From CAZZBK01 sp964652155 (GTDB taxonomy: Bacteria > Planctomycetota > Planctomycetia > Pirellulales > PNKZ01), in the NCBI GenBank assembly GCA_964652155.1, contig CAZZBK010000110.1, positions 1-20,801 of the forward strand: DNA of 20,801 nt, in the 5' to 3' direction. Below the pieces are notes generated by a model that saw only the letters and a program-made list of their open reading frames with translations, searched no databases and had not been told where the DNA came from. Below, piece after piece: positions 1 to 7,287 of the stretch (position 1 is its first letter; the number at the start of each line of letters is the position of its first letter). A program made the position numbers and the translations under genes.

Positions 1-40
1 GATTATCACTTAGGACTGCCGCCCCCGACGACCGGAGGCC

Positions 41-316
41 ATGATGAGTATCCAGAACGTGGTGGTATTTCGGACCGGCGGGCCAGACGACGACTGCGAC
101 ATTGCCAGCATAGCCGGGCCCGTCCGTCATATTAGCCGGGCGAGTGCCTACAATCGTGTGACTCTGTGCGGCATCACCACCAAGCTGAAGCCGTTGAGTC
201 GAGACTGTTTGAACGGATTGCGAGTTCCGTTGGCTTTACGCAATACCAAGAAACAGGGCCGCGCTGACGTGCAAGACCCACCCGATGTAAGTAAACTAGC
301 CGTGCGTTGCATTTAG
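41..316 (+). CDS. Small hypothetical ORF upstream of the sigma factor (doubtful)
   Basis: A 91-codon open frame with two successive ATGs (41 and 44). A GGAGG sequence at 34-38 lies 2 bases before the first and 5 bases before the second, so the second has plausible ribosome-binding spacing. I recognise no domain, signal peptide or membrane segment in the product, and its composition is not strongly protein-like. The rest of 1-365 contains no other gene I can support and is simply the leader region of the sigma factor. The ribosome-binding sequence is the only positive evidence, so this may be a chance ORF. Confidence 0.2.
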   Translation: MMSIQNVVVFRTGGPDDDCDIASIAGPVRHISRASAYNRVTLCGITTKLKPLSRDCLNGLRVPLALRNTKKQGRADVQDPPDVSKLAVRCI

Positions 317-365
317 TTCCTGGTTTGAAGGCATTCTTAACCTTTAGTGAGTTATCAAGAACTCG

Positions 366-971
366 ATGAGCATCAGCGTCCCCTCCGAGGCGGGTGAATC
401 AACTTCGCAAACGCTCTTAGAGCGCGTCCGGAGACGCGACCCCGAAGCGTGGCAACGATTCGCGGCGCTCTATGGACCGTTCGTGTACCGCTGGTCGGTG
501 CGGTACGGCCTACAACCGCATGATGCGGCCGATGTGACTCAGGAAGTATTCCGCACCGTGGCCGAACATCTCGATCGCTTTCAACGTCGGGGATCCGCCG
601 ACAGTCTGCGGGGTTGGTTGTGGACGGTGACGCGCAACAAAATTCACGATCACCATCGTCGCCGACGGCAAGAACCTTCGGCGGTCGGTGGAACAGCAGC
701 CCTCCATCAGATTCAGCAGGTGCCCGATTTGCCCGAGGCCACGGATGACGCACCCGCTTCGCTCAGCGCTGAATTGGCGCACCGTGCCTTGCGGCTCATC
801 CAAAGTGACTTTGAATCGACCACCTGGCGGGCATTCTGGGCCGTCGTCGTCGAGGGCCGGTCGACGACCGATGCGGCACATGAGCTGGGGCTCACCGTGG
901 CTGCCGTCTACAAAGCTAAGTCGCGTGTTTTAATACGGTTACGTCAAGAACTCGACGGGTTGCTCGATTGA
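366..971 (+). CDS. ECF-type RNA polymerase sigma factor
   Basis: A 201-residue sigma-70 family protein of the extracytoplasmic-function size class, expected to direct RNA polymerase to a small regulon. Region 2 is visible at about residues 15-95: a helix around RRDPEAWQRFAALYGPFVY, then the DAADVTQEVF core helix and the tryptophan-rich GWLWTVTRNKIHDHHRRR promoter-melting/-10 recognition helix. Region 4 is at about 145-195, ending in a helix-turn-helix (TTDAAHELGLTVAAVYKAKSRV) that would read the -35 element. ATG 366 places region 2 at its normal distance from the N-terminus. It lies directly upstream of an HC2 zinc-finger/kinase gene in the same direction. In planctomycetes ECF factors are often paired with Ser/Thr kinases, so the kinase, rather than a classical anti-sigma factor, is the likely controller. 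The paired role is inference; the family assignment is firm. Confidence 0.93.
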   Translation: MSISVPSEAGESTSQTLLERVRRRDPEAWQRFAALYGPFVYRWSVRYGLQPHDAADVTQEVFRTVAEHLDRFQRRGSADSLRGWLWTVTRNKIHDHHRRRRQEPSAVGGTAALHQIQQVPDLPEATDDAPASLSAELAHRALRLIQSDFESTTWRAFWAVVVEGRSTTDAAHELGLTVAAVYKAKSRVLIRLRQELDGLLD

Positions 972-1093
972 GACCGACGTGGGGGCAAGATTTGTGTCCA
1001 ATACCTGCGTTGTTATGAATGAAGCCCGTCGGCGACGACGCCTGTTGGCCGACGGTGATGAAGCCCAGCAACTGTTTCCAGCGAGAAGAACTT

Positions 1094-1615
1094 ATGTCAG
1101 GGCATCCCACGAAGGACGAATTGTCGGGATTTATTCTCGGGAAGCTGCCGCTGGAGGTCTCCGACGCCGTCGCCGACCACCTGGAACAATGCCCACCCTG
1201 CCAAGAAACGATCCACGACCTGGAAGCCCACAAAGACACGCTGCTCCACGATCTGCGACAGCCACCGCCGCCATCCCCCGAGTCCGACCCGGAGTGTCGG
1301 CTGGCGGTCGAATGGGCCGGTGCCGTCCTGTCGTCTGGTCCGGAACCGGCCAAGTCGAGTTCGGCGTCGCCTCTTTGCGTGTCCATCGCCTCGGGTGAGG
1401 TTATTCCTTCGCGTGAAGCGTTTCTCGCCGCATTACGAACCTCCGGCATCCTCGACACCGAACACTGGGCGACGCTCGAAAAGCTGCCAGCCGTGGCTGA
1501 GGCTGCCGATGGAGCCGCACTGGCGTGCATACTGGTCGACTGCGGCGCGCTGACCAAGTTTCAAGCGACTCTCCTGTACCAGAACAAGCCGAAGGGTTTG
1601 TTGTTCGGCGAGTAA
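1094..1615 (+). pseudogene. N-terminal piece (HC2 zinc finger) of the sigma-linked kinase, cut by an in-frame stop
   Basis: A 173-residue piece that begins with a putative anti-sigma-like zinc-binding region: H29, C33 and C36 form the H-x3-C-x2-C pattern of zf-HC2 domains (HLEQCPPC). A proline-rich linker follows. Next is the conserved helical segment that precedes planctomycete kinases (FLAALRTSGILDTEHWATL, then LTKFQATLLYQNKPKGLLFGE). The reading frame then meets TAA at 1613-1615, and the same frame continues without a break into the kinase (VVLDLLGAGGMGQ). In homologues I remember, the stop position holds tyrosine (GEYVVLD), one base away from TAA. ATG 1094 is preferred because it starts the conserved segment and has GAGAAG upstream; ATG 1019 in the same frame would add 25 unlikely residues. 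The gene is therefore probably the front of one large kinase, interrupted by a nonsense change or a sequencing error. Confidence 0.75.
1613..1615 (+). other. In-frame TAA interrupting the kinase reading frame
   Basis: The zinc-finger ORF and the kinase ORF share one frame and are separated only by this codon. No ATG, GTG or TTG start lies in frame between 1616 and 1645, so the first normal start after the stop is ATG 1646. That ATG lies inside the ATP-binding loop (GAGGMGQV) and would drop its first two glycines. Confidence 0.85.
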
Positions 1616-1645
1616 GTTGTACTCGATCTGCTGGGGGCCGGCGGC

Positions 1646-4600
1646 ATGGGCCAAGTCTTCAAGGCTCGGCACCGCAGTATGGACCGGATCGTAGCGCTCA
1701 AGGTGCTGGCCAAAGCCGCCGTCAACTCGCCTGATGCCATCAAACGCTTTCAGCGCGAAGTCAAAGCGGCGGCCAAGCTCATTCATCCGAACATCGTGAT
1801 CGCGCACGATGCCGGGCAACAAGACGGAGTCCACTTCCTTGTGATGGAATATGTTCCCGGCAGCGATCTGTCAGCGCTCGTCAAGCGCGAGGGTCCGTTG
1901 CCGGTCGACAAAGTCGTCTCATACATCACGCAGGCGGCTCGTGGGTTGGCCTTTGCCCATGCCAAGGGCGTCGTCCATCGCGACATCAAGCCGGGCAACC
2001 TGCTCGTCGATCACGAAGGGACCGTCCGCATTTTGGACATGGGGCTCGCGCGGCTCGACGGCGACGCGGCCTCGAAAGCGGCCGGCGAAGGCCTCACGCA
2101 GACCGGCCAAGTGATGGGCACCGTCGACTACATGGCCCCCGAGCAGGCGTTCGACACCAGCACGGCCGACGCGAAGGCCGACTTGTACAGCCTCGGCTGC
2201 ACGCTCTACCGGCTGCTCACCGGGCAGAACATGTTCAGCGGCGACACGCTGGTGCAAAAGATTCTTGCTCATCGCGAGCAGCCGATCCCGTCGCTCGTCG
2301 TTGCGTGCCCCAATGTGCCGCCGCAACTCGACGCAATCTATCAGCGCATGGTGGCCAAGCAGCCTACAGATCGCCCGACGATGGCCGAGTTGGTCGTCGA
2401 GCTAGAAAATTTCTTCAAAGGCGAATCGACGACGACTTACGCTACTAGCAGATTTACGGAGGACTTTGATCGAAAGCAATCCGCGGCAACCCACACTCTA
2501 AAGAAAGATGAAGACAAGCTAAATCATGGCGGAGGGAAGAAACCACCGTCGCGAAAGCTGCTCGCCGCCGGAGCCGCCGGGTTCTTGTTCGTTTGCTGGG
2601 CGGTTTGGGTCATCGTCCGCGATAAAGACGGGAATGAAGTCGGCCGCATGAAAGTTCCCGGCAGCGGAAGCGCCATAGTTATCGATGTTCATCAGCCATC
2701 GGAAGGAGCGGAGCCCAAACCAGTTGAGGACCCAAATGCGAAGTCCAAATTGTCGGCTAGAGAAACGTCAGTTTCTACGCCAGATCCACGGAATGCCCGC
2801 GCATTTGCTGAGTTCATCATTTCACATGGCGGAAAAGTGACACCGGTTGGATTCAAAGGTGACGACGGGCGGCCGCTTGAAGTTGGCCGTGTTTCTGAAC
2901 TCCCTTCTGGCGACTGGACAATAGAGGCAATTTCCCTACGCACCAATTCACTCGCCACAGACGACTTCATGAGTCGCCTTGCTCAAGTGCCGAATGTGCG
3001 AAGGCTCTATTTACATGATGCAAAACTAACGGCTATCGGGGTTCGCCATCTGTGTGCGATTCCCACGCTCGAAGAGCTTTGGCTTACGCATGTGCCTGTT
3101 GGGGATGAGATCATGAAAGACGTTGTTCGCCTGCCGGCGCTGAAACGTCTGGTGATTGCTCTAACGAACATTTCGGACGCATCGCTAAATTACCTCAAGC
3201 AGATGCCACAACTCACTTTCCTTGACGTAAGTGGTACGACTGTTTCCGATAGCGGATTGCGGGAGCTTTCGAACCTCAGACAATTGACTTACCTGAACTT
3301 CCGAGGCACGTCGATCAGCGATGTCGGTCTTGAGCATCTCACGAATCTGAAGAAACTGAAGACGCTTATTCTCGAAAGAACCAGGGTTAGTTCGCAGGGT
3401 TTAGAGTCGATTCGGCGAGCGTTACCGGGTCTTGAAATCGACTTAGGTCAGTCGTCAACGGAGGTTGCCACTGGACCACCGGTTGCCGTAGCTTCATTGT
3501 CCTCACCCATCGATCTGCTGAAACAGATTCCGTCGCAAACGAATGCCACCGGTATTTGGACCGCCAGCGAAACGAAATTAGATGCGATCGTCAACGATCC
3601 CACCAAGGCAACGCAAGTCGCTGTACCGTTCGTCGCTCCCGAAGAGTATGACCTCTCGGCGGTCGTCGATCGGCTCACGACGGAGAACGCAGGAGTCACC
3701 TTGGGCCTGAGCGCCGGGGCGGCCCGATTCCGAATTGATCTCGACTACGCCTCGGCACGCAACACAAAACTCGCCGAGGTCGATGGCAAGGCCGTTCTCG
3801 GGACGTCTGGGCCTTGGTTGACGCCCGGGAAAGCCCATGATGTGCGAGTCGAGGTGCGTCGCTCCGGCATTCGCGTCCGCGTCGACGATCGTGTCGTGCT
3901 CACTTACGACGGCACTTTGGATCGGCTTTCGCGCGAGTACGTTGACACCCCGTTCTATCTCAAGGTCTACAACTCGACGCGCTTCCACAAGCTGGAACTA
4001 ACGCCGGTCGTGTCGCCGCCCCCTGCGATAGCGAAGGCTCCGTTCGATGCAGCTCAGGCCCGCGCCCACCAAGAGACATGGGCCAAGCAACTTGGCACAA
4101 CGGTCGAAACAACAAACTCTGTCGGCATGAAGATGGTTCTCATCCCGCCCGGCGAGTTTCTGATGGGCAGTACGGATGAGCAGGTCGAAGCCGCGTTGAA
4201 GATAGCTGAGCAGATGAAGGCCGATAGCGAAGTCACTGGCAGAATCGAAAAGTCCGAACGGCCGCAACACAAAGTGGTGATTCCGAATCCGTTGCGAATG
4301 AGTGCAACCGAAGTCACGATCGGACAGTTCAAGAAGTTCAGCGCCACGGGCTACCAGACCGAAGCGGAAAAAGCCGAGGCCGCCGCGAAGATTGCGCCGC
4401 CTGCCGATGCCGGCCAAGCAGCACCCAAGCCGATTTCGACCTTTCTCAACCCCGGCTTTGCCGTGACAGATGCATCGCCGGCGGGGGCGATCTCTTGGAA
4501 TGACGCCGTGGCCTACTGTCAGTGGCTCGGCGAGCAAGAGAAAACAGCGTATCGTCTGCCGACCGAGGCCGAATGGGAATATGCCTGCCGAGCCGGCACG

Positions 4601-5914
4601 ACGACGCTGTATTCGTTCGGCGACGACGCATCGTTGTTGGGGCAGTATGGTTGGTACGGCATCAACGCCAGCCGTCAGTCACATCCAGTAGGAGTAAAAT
4701 CGCCGAACGGTTTTGGCCTCTTCGACATGCATGGAAATATTCACGAATGGTGCGGCGATTTCTATGATGAAAAGTGGTACGAGAAGCATTCATCAAACGA
4801 CCCGAAAGGCCCAGCTGTGGGCTCCTATGGTGTGCTCCGAGGCGGCTACTGGAACCTCCCGGCTTCGTACTGTCGTACCGCGTTTCGCAAAAACGACAGG
4901 CGGTCGGACCGATACAACTACTACGGCTTTCGTGTTGTGCAGGTCCTCGATAATCCGCCTACGACGGCGCAGGCAGCGCGCGTCACGCCTCCGCTGGAAG
5001 CGAAGCCGACCGTAACGGCTCCACGGATTGCCGTCGCGCCATTCGATGCAGCAACGGCCCGCGCCCATCAAGAGGCTTGGGCCAAGTATCTCGGCGTGAC
5101 GGTCGAGACGACGAACTCGATCGGCATGAAGTTCATGCTCATCCCGCCGGGTGAGTTCCTAATGGGCAGCACCGACGATGAAATCAAGGCGGCCTTAAAA
5201 TTGGTGAAAAACGAGGAACCAGACAATCGTGTGCTTGGGAAAATACAAAACGAAGGCCCTCGGCAGCGCGTCGTCATTACCCGCCCCTTCTGGATGAGCG
5301 CGACCGAGGTGACTCATGGTCAGCTTGAACAGTACATGCGAGCCATGAGCGTCGCCGCCGGAACGTCTTTGGTTCTCCCCTTGGAAGCTGCTGATTTGCC
5401 GATCTCGAACGCTAACTGGCACAAAGCCGCCGATTTCTGTAACTGGCTGAGCCGGGTAGATGGTTTTGCACCCGTCTACGAATCGCGCGACGACGAATGG
5501 AGCGTAGTGAAGACCGCCGACGGTTATCATCTCGCGGGCGAAGCTCAGTGGGAACATGCATGTCGCGCCGGTACGACGACTCAATACTCGTTCGGGGACG
5601 ACATTAAGGAAGCACCCCGATATGCCGTGTTCAATGCCGAACGACCGGCCCCGGTCGCCTCAAAACTTCCCAATGCATTTGGCTTATTCGATATGCATGG
5701 CAACGTCGCTGAGTGGTGTCAGTATGGAGCCAAAGAGGAGTTTGGCTCGCGCGACCATGGGACCGTCCCAGTTTCGCGAACGAGACCATTGCGGGGCGGG
5801 TCGTATAAGCACGGCGGCGTTCGCGGACGCAGCGCATTTTCCGGCAACGCGATGCTTAGCGATACTAATCCCGGCACAGGCATCCGCGTGGTGCGCGAGA
5901 TTCCGCTGCCGTGA
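1646..5914 (+). CDS. Giant receptor-type Ser/Thr protein kinase with LRR, lectin-like and two SUMF1-like modules
   Basis: A 1422-residue product; with the upstream piece the intact protein would be about 1605 residues. Kinase domain, about residues 1-260: VALK lysine K19, alpha-C glutamate E38, catalytic HRDIKPGN with D113, DMG instead of DFG at D131, and APE glutamate E166. A low-complexity linker leads to one membrane helix at about 305-326. Beyond the membrane lie LRR-like repeats (about 449-600), a lectin/concanavalin-like beta domain (about 637-787) and two SUMF1/FGE-like modules (about 826-1099 and 1158-1422). The expected topology is a cytoplasmic kinase with an outer sensor region. 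Both SUMF1 modules lack the paired catalytic cysteines of true formylglycine-generating enzyme, so they are probably binding or structural folds. The kinase probably signals to the adjacent ECF sigma factor. Starting at ATG 1646 leaves the P-loop incomplete, so the downstream ORF alone may not bind ATP normally. Confidence 0.85.
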   Translation: MGQVFKARHRSMDRIVALKVLAKAAVNSPDAIKRFQREVKAAAKLIHPNIVIAHDAGQQDGVHFLVMEYVPGSDLSALVKREGPLPVDKVVSYITQAARGLAFAHAKGVVHRDIKPGNLLVDHEGTVRILDMGLARLDGDAASKAAGEGLTQTGQVMGTVDYMAPEQAFDTSTADAKADLYSLGCTLYRLLTGQNMFSGDTLVQKILAHREQPIPSLVVACPNVPPQLDAIYQRMVAKQPTDRPTMAELVVELENFFKGESTTTYATSRFTEDFDRKQSAATHTLKKDEDKLNHGGGKKPPSRKLLAAGAAGFLFVCWAVWVIVRDKDGNEVGRMKVPGSGSAIVIDVHQPSEGAEPKPVEDPNAKSKLSARETSVSTPDPRNARAFAEFIISHGGKVTPVGFKGDDGRPLEVGRVSELPSGDWTIEAISLRTNSLATDDFMSRLAQVPNVRRLYLHDAKLTAIGVRHLCAIPTLEELWLTHVPVGDEIMKDVVRLPALKRLVIALTNISDASLNYLKQMPQLTFLDVSGTTVSDSGLRELSNLRQLTYLNFRGTSISDVGLEHLTNLKKLKTLILERTRVSSQGLESIRRALPGLEIDLGQSSTEVATGPPVAVASLSSPIDLLKQIPSQTNATGIWTASETKLDAIVNDPTKATQVAVPFVAPEEYDLSAVVDRLTTENAGVTLGLSAGAARFRIDLDYASARNTKLAEVDGKAVLGTSGPWLTPGKAHDVRVEVRRSGIRVRVDDRVVLTYDGTLDRLSREYVDTPFYLKVYNSTRFHKLELTPVVSPPPAIAKAPFDAAQARAHQETWAKQLGTTVETTNSVGMKMVLIPPGEFLMGSTDEQVEAALKIAEQMKADSEVTGRIEKSERPQHKVVIPNPLRMSATEVTIGQFKKFSATGYQTEAEKAEAAAKIAPPADAGQAAPKPISTFLNPGFAVTDASPAGAISWNDAVAYCQWLGEQEKTAYRLPTEAEWEYACRAGTTTLYSFGDDASLLGQYGWYGINASRQSHPVGVKSPNGFGLFDMHGNIHEWCGDFYDEKWYEKHSSNDPKGPAVGSYGVLRGGYWNLPASYCRTAFRKNDRRSDRYNYYGFRVVQVLDNPPTTAQAARVTPPLEAKPTVTAPRIAVAPFDAATARAHQEAWAKYLGVTVETTNSIGMKFMLIPPGEFLMGSTDDEIKAALKLVKNEEPDNRVLGKIQNEGPRQRVVITRPFWMSATEVTHGQLEQYMRAMSVAAGTSLVLPLEAADLPISNANWHKAADFCNWLSRVDGFAPVYESRDDEWSVVKTADGYHLAGEAQWEHACRAGTTTQYSFGDDIKEAPRYAVFNAERPAPVASKLPNAFGLFDMHGNVAEWCQYGAKEEFGSRDHGTVPVSRTRPLRGGSYKHGGVRGRSAFSGNAMLSDTNPGTGIRVVREIPLP
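4043..4180 (+). repeat. Intragenic direct repeat, copy 1 (start of first SUMF1-like module)
   Basis: This stretch encodes a linker plus the N-terminal part of the SUMF1 fold (FDAAQARAHQETWAKQLG, then IPPGEFLMGSTDE). It is clearly similar at DNA and protein level to 5042-5179, showing that the two C-terminal modules arose by tandem duplication that included the linker. Confidence 0.75.
5042..5179 (+). repeat. Intragenic direct repeat, copy 2 (start of second SUMF1-like module)
   Basis: Second copy of the 4043-4180 unit (FDAATARAHQEAWAKYLG, then IPPGEFLMGSTDD). Most differences are in third codon positions, which suggests an old duplication kept under protein-level selection. The module after it has diverged more than the first, especially near its C-terminus. 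Confidence 0.75.
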
Positions 5915-5929
5915 CCGGCAGTTTGTGCA

Positions 5930-6075
5930 AAGCGACGAGCGCAACACTTCGCGTATCTGAGCGGCCGACGTAATCAGCCGGTGTGATTGGCGAAGCTCGC
6001 CGAACAGTGCGGCGACGCGCTCGCGGGCGAGAGCAAGACTCGCACGAGTACGTTCGTATCGCAGGTGACCTTCAT
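5930..6075 (-). pseudogene. Frameshifted, truncated PIN-domain toxin remnant
   Basis: Reading the minus strand from ATG 6075 gives MKVTCDTNVLVRVLLSP, the typical start of PIN-family ribonuclease toxins (COG1569-like), with the first catalytic aspartate in DTNVLV. That frame soon reaches a stop at 5974-5976. One frame over, the expected continuation is present: AALFGELRQSHRLITSAAQIREVL. A single-base indel around 6010-6024 therefore broke the gene. Homology ends at about residue 47, close to position 5940, and the 3' end of the kinase lies immediately beyond. Roughly the last two thirds of a normal PIN protein are missing, including the later acidic active-site residues. The toxin cannot be functional. 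Family recognition rests on the motif and phrase pattern. Confidence 0.7.
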
Positions 6076-6095
6076 GCCCGCTTGCCATACCGGAC

Positions 6096-6372
6096 TTATT
6101 CGCACGTCTCGTCGATCAGCCGTTCAATCTCATCGGCCGAAAGGCCCGACGCGCGGGCATTCTCGTGTGCCTCGTGAAGGATTTCCTGCAACTCAACCAA
6201 CGCCTGATTGCGATCATGTTTCGTCGGCTCGACGCGATCCAACACGGCGATATAGAGTTTCTCGCCGTCGCGCAGCGGGGTGGCCGACAAGGGACTCAAC
6301 CAAGCTGCGGATCGCGTGAGACAGGTCGGAGACATTGTGAAAAGAAGCGGCCAGATCCGGAGTGTACCTCGG
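6096..6372 (-). pseudogene. Antitoxin-like gene remnant upstream of the PIN relic
   Basis: The end of this minus-strand frame is strongly protein-like and helical: LHEAHENARASGLSADEIER followed by LIDETCE and the stop at 6096-6098. Such tails are common in small antitoxins encoded just before PIN toxins, and the PIN ATG lies 20 bases downstream, the usual operon order. Further upstream, plausible coding sequence appears in another frame (RYTPDLAASFHNVSDLSHAI, about 6370-6300) and switches near 6270-6300, suggesting a second frameshift. I cannot identify a DNA-binding domain. The antitoxin role is inferred from position and C-terminal style; an unrelated decayed gene is possible. Confidence 0.45.
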
Positions 6373-6483
6373 AGGGCGAGGGCCCAACACCGGCAGGCGA
6401 TCGCGACACGGGTTGGAGGCAGATCGCCTCCACTTTCCATACTCCAAGAATGCGCGACGGGACACTTGGTGCGGCGTGACAAC

Positions 6484-6780
6484 CTATGTCTCGGCAACGT
6501 TCGCCATCCGCAGGATCGCCTGCCGCATCTCGATGGAAAGCGACGGCCACGCGGCGATCAACGCCGCGAGCATCGCGTCATGCGGCGACGCGCAGCGACA
6601 ATCAGAGCGCCGAGAATGCAGCGCATTTGCAGCGCGATACCCTTGGCAAAAGTCACAAGCGCAAGCGGTGTTATCGGTTCCGTCAATTTCGCTGACAGGT
6701 TCAAATCCTGTCGCCCCGACTATCGTTAAGATTGAGCCCTTCGGCGAAAGCGTCAAAGGGCTTTCTCTTTTGTGGGACAA
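6484..6780 (-). CDS. Hypothetical ORF reading out of the tRNA-Pro scar
   Basis: A 98-codon minus-strand ORF whose N-terminal part (IVGATGFEPVS) is simply the antisense translation of the tRNA 3' end at 6695-6722. Such GATGFEP peptides are typical of ORFs crossing an attachment site. The C-terminal part (AALIAAWPSLSIEMRQAIL) resembles tails I remember from recombinase-linked planctomycete ORFs, but I cannot confirm this here. It may be a leftover element-encoded tail or a chance ORF. Confidence 0.22.
   Translation of the reverse strand: MSHKRESPLTLSPKGSILTIVGATGFEPVSEIDGTDNTACACDFCQGYRAANALHSRRSDCRCASPHDAMLAALIAAWPSLSIEMRQAILRMANVAET
6695..6722 (+). mobile_element. Isolated tRNA-Pro 3' end, candidate integration scar (att site)
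   Basis: The sequence forms a perfect T arm, ACAGG-TTCAAAT-CCTGT (6695-6711), followed by the acceptor 3' strand CGCCCCG (6712-6718) and discriminator A. This matches the 3' end of bacterial tRNA-Pro genes, which begin with CGGGGCG or CGGGGTG. No CGGGGCG 5' strand, D arm or anticodon arm exists in the bases upstream, so it is not a complete tRNA. Tyrosine integrases commonly target tRNA 3' ends and leave such a copy at the far side of an island. By orientation the island would lie to the left, with an intact tRNA-Pro outside the window. Confidence 0.6.
6735..6771 (+). terminator. Rho-independent terminator behind the tRNA-Pro scar
   Basis: A 7-bp stem AGCCCTT (6735-6741) / AAGGGCT (6756-6762) encloses a loop containing GAAA and is followed by the T-rich run TTCTCTTTT. 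It stands directly behind the tRNA 3' end, where the native tRNA terminator would be, which fits the scar interpretation. Confidence 0.6.
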
Positions 6781-6804
6781 GACTTACGCCTTCGAGCGTC
6801 CAGT

Positions 6805-7074
6805 TCAAACCGATGATTTCGAGGATTCGACGCTTTGCAGCGTAGTCAGCGACAAACCATTTGGCTCGCAGGCTCGCAACGTGTTATGGAACTCCTCATC
6901 TTTAAGCCTAAGCCGGGCGATCACGGCCAGCATCTGACCATCAAGATCGCCTTCGGCCAGCCGCTGCCGGAGTAGTGGGTGATCTAGATTTTCCCCTTGC
7001 CAATTTGACTCTTCGGTGACGCGATTGATTAGAAACCGCGATAGATTCCTATAAAAAAGATGAGAAGGGCGCAT
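6805..7074 (-). CDS. Hypothetical protein downstream of the DUF5808-like gene
   Basis: An 89-residue frame from ATG 7074 (an in-frame ATG at 7140 exists but lies deep inside the neighbouring gene). The second half looks protein-like and helical (GDLDGQMLAVIARLRLKDEE). The start overlaps the end of the DUF5808-like gene by 46 bases in another frame, so translational coupling is possible, but the true start is uncertain. No known domain, signal or membrane segment is recognised. It could be a real small protein or a remnant near the island boundary. Confidence 0.35.
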   Translation of the reverse strand: MRPSHLFYRNLSRFLINRVTEESNWQGENLDHPLLRQRLAEGDLDGQMLAVIARLRLKDEEFHNTLRACEPNGLSLTTLQSVESSKSSV

Positions 7075-7280
7075 AACTGAATTGCCGTAAGTGTCGCCAT
7101 TCCCCATCGATGCCCAAAGTTGAGCGTGGAAGGGCCCCAAAGTCCCAATCGAGTAGCGGGCACAAAGATCCTTGAATCACGCTTGCTGAAATAGGCAGAG
7201 AAGAACCTCGACTCACTCCAGTTGGCTGGATTTTTCCACTCGGCTTGATTGATGTCGTGTTGCGATTGTGGCTCGATCAT
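7029..7280 (-). CDS. Small DUF5808-like membrane protein
   Basis: An 83-residue protein. The N-terminal half has the pattern I associate with DUF5808 proteins: W-x-NPANW, then YFSKRDSRIFVP, then a WTLNFG-like GPSTLNFGH. The C-terminal half holds one membrane helix at about residues 60-79 (MATLTAIQLCALLIFFIGIY). Function is unknown; it is probably an inner-membrane protein with a short cytoplasmic head. ATG 7280 is chosen because the longer frame upstream overlaps the sucC start and adds a non-conserved stretch. The gene is divergent from sucC across about 148 bp. A TACAAT box ends 7 bases before the ATG, so the transcript may be leaderless. Confidence 0.65.
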   Translation of the reverse strand: MIEPQSQHDINQAEWKNPANWSESRFFSAYFSKRDSRIFVPATRLGLWGPSTLNFGHRWGMATLTAIQLCALLIFFIGIYRGF

Positions 7281-7287
7281 GCTCGCG

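Noticed and set aside
1019..1093. Start of the zinc-finger piece at ATG 1019
   Set aside because: The extra 25 residues do not resemble the family N-terminus; ATG 1094 begins the conserved segment.
6600..6722. A complete tRNA gene at the tRNA-Pro-like sequence
   Set aside because: Only the T arm and the 3' acceptor strand are present. No matching CGGGGCG 5' strand, D arm or proline anticodon arm exists upstream.
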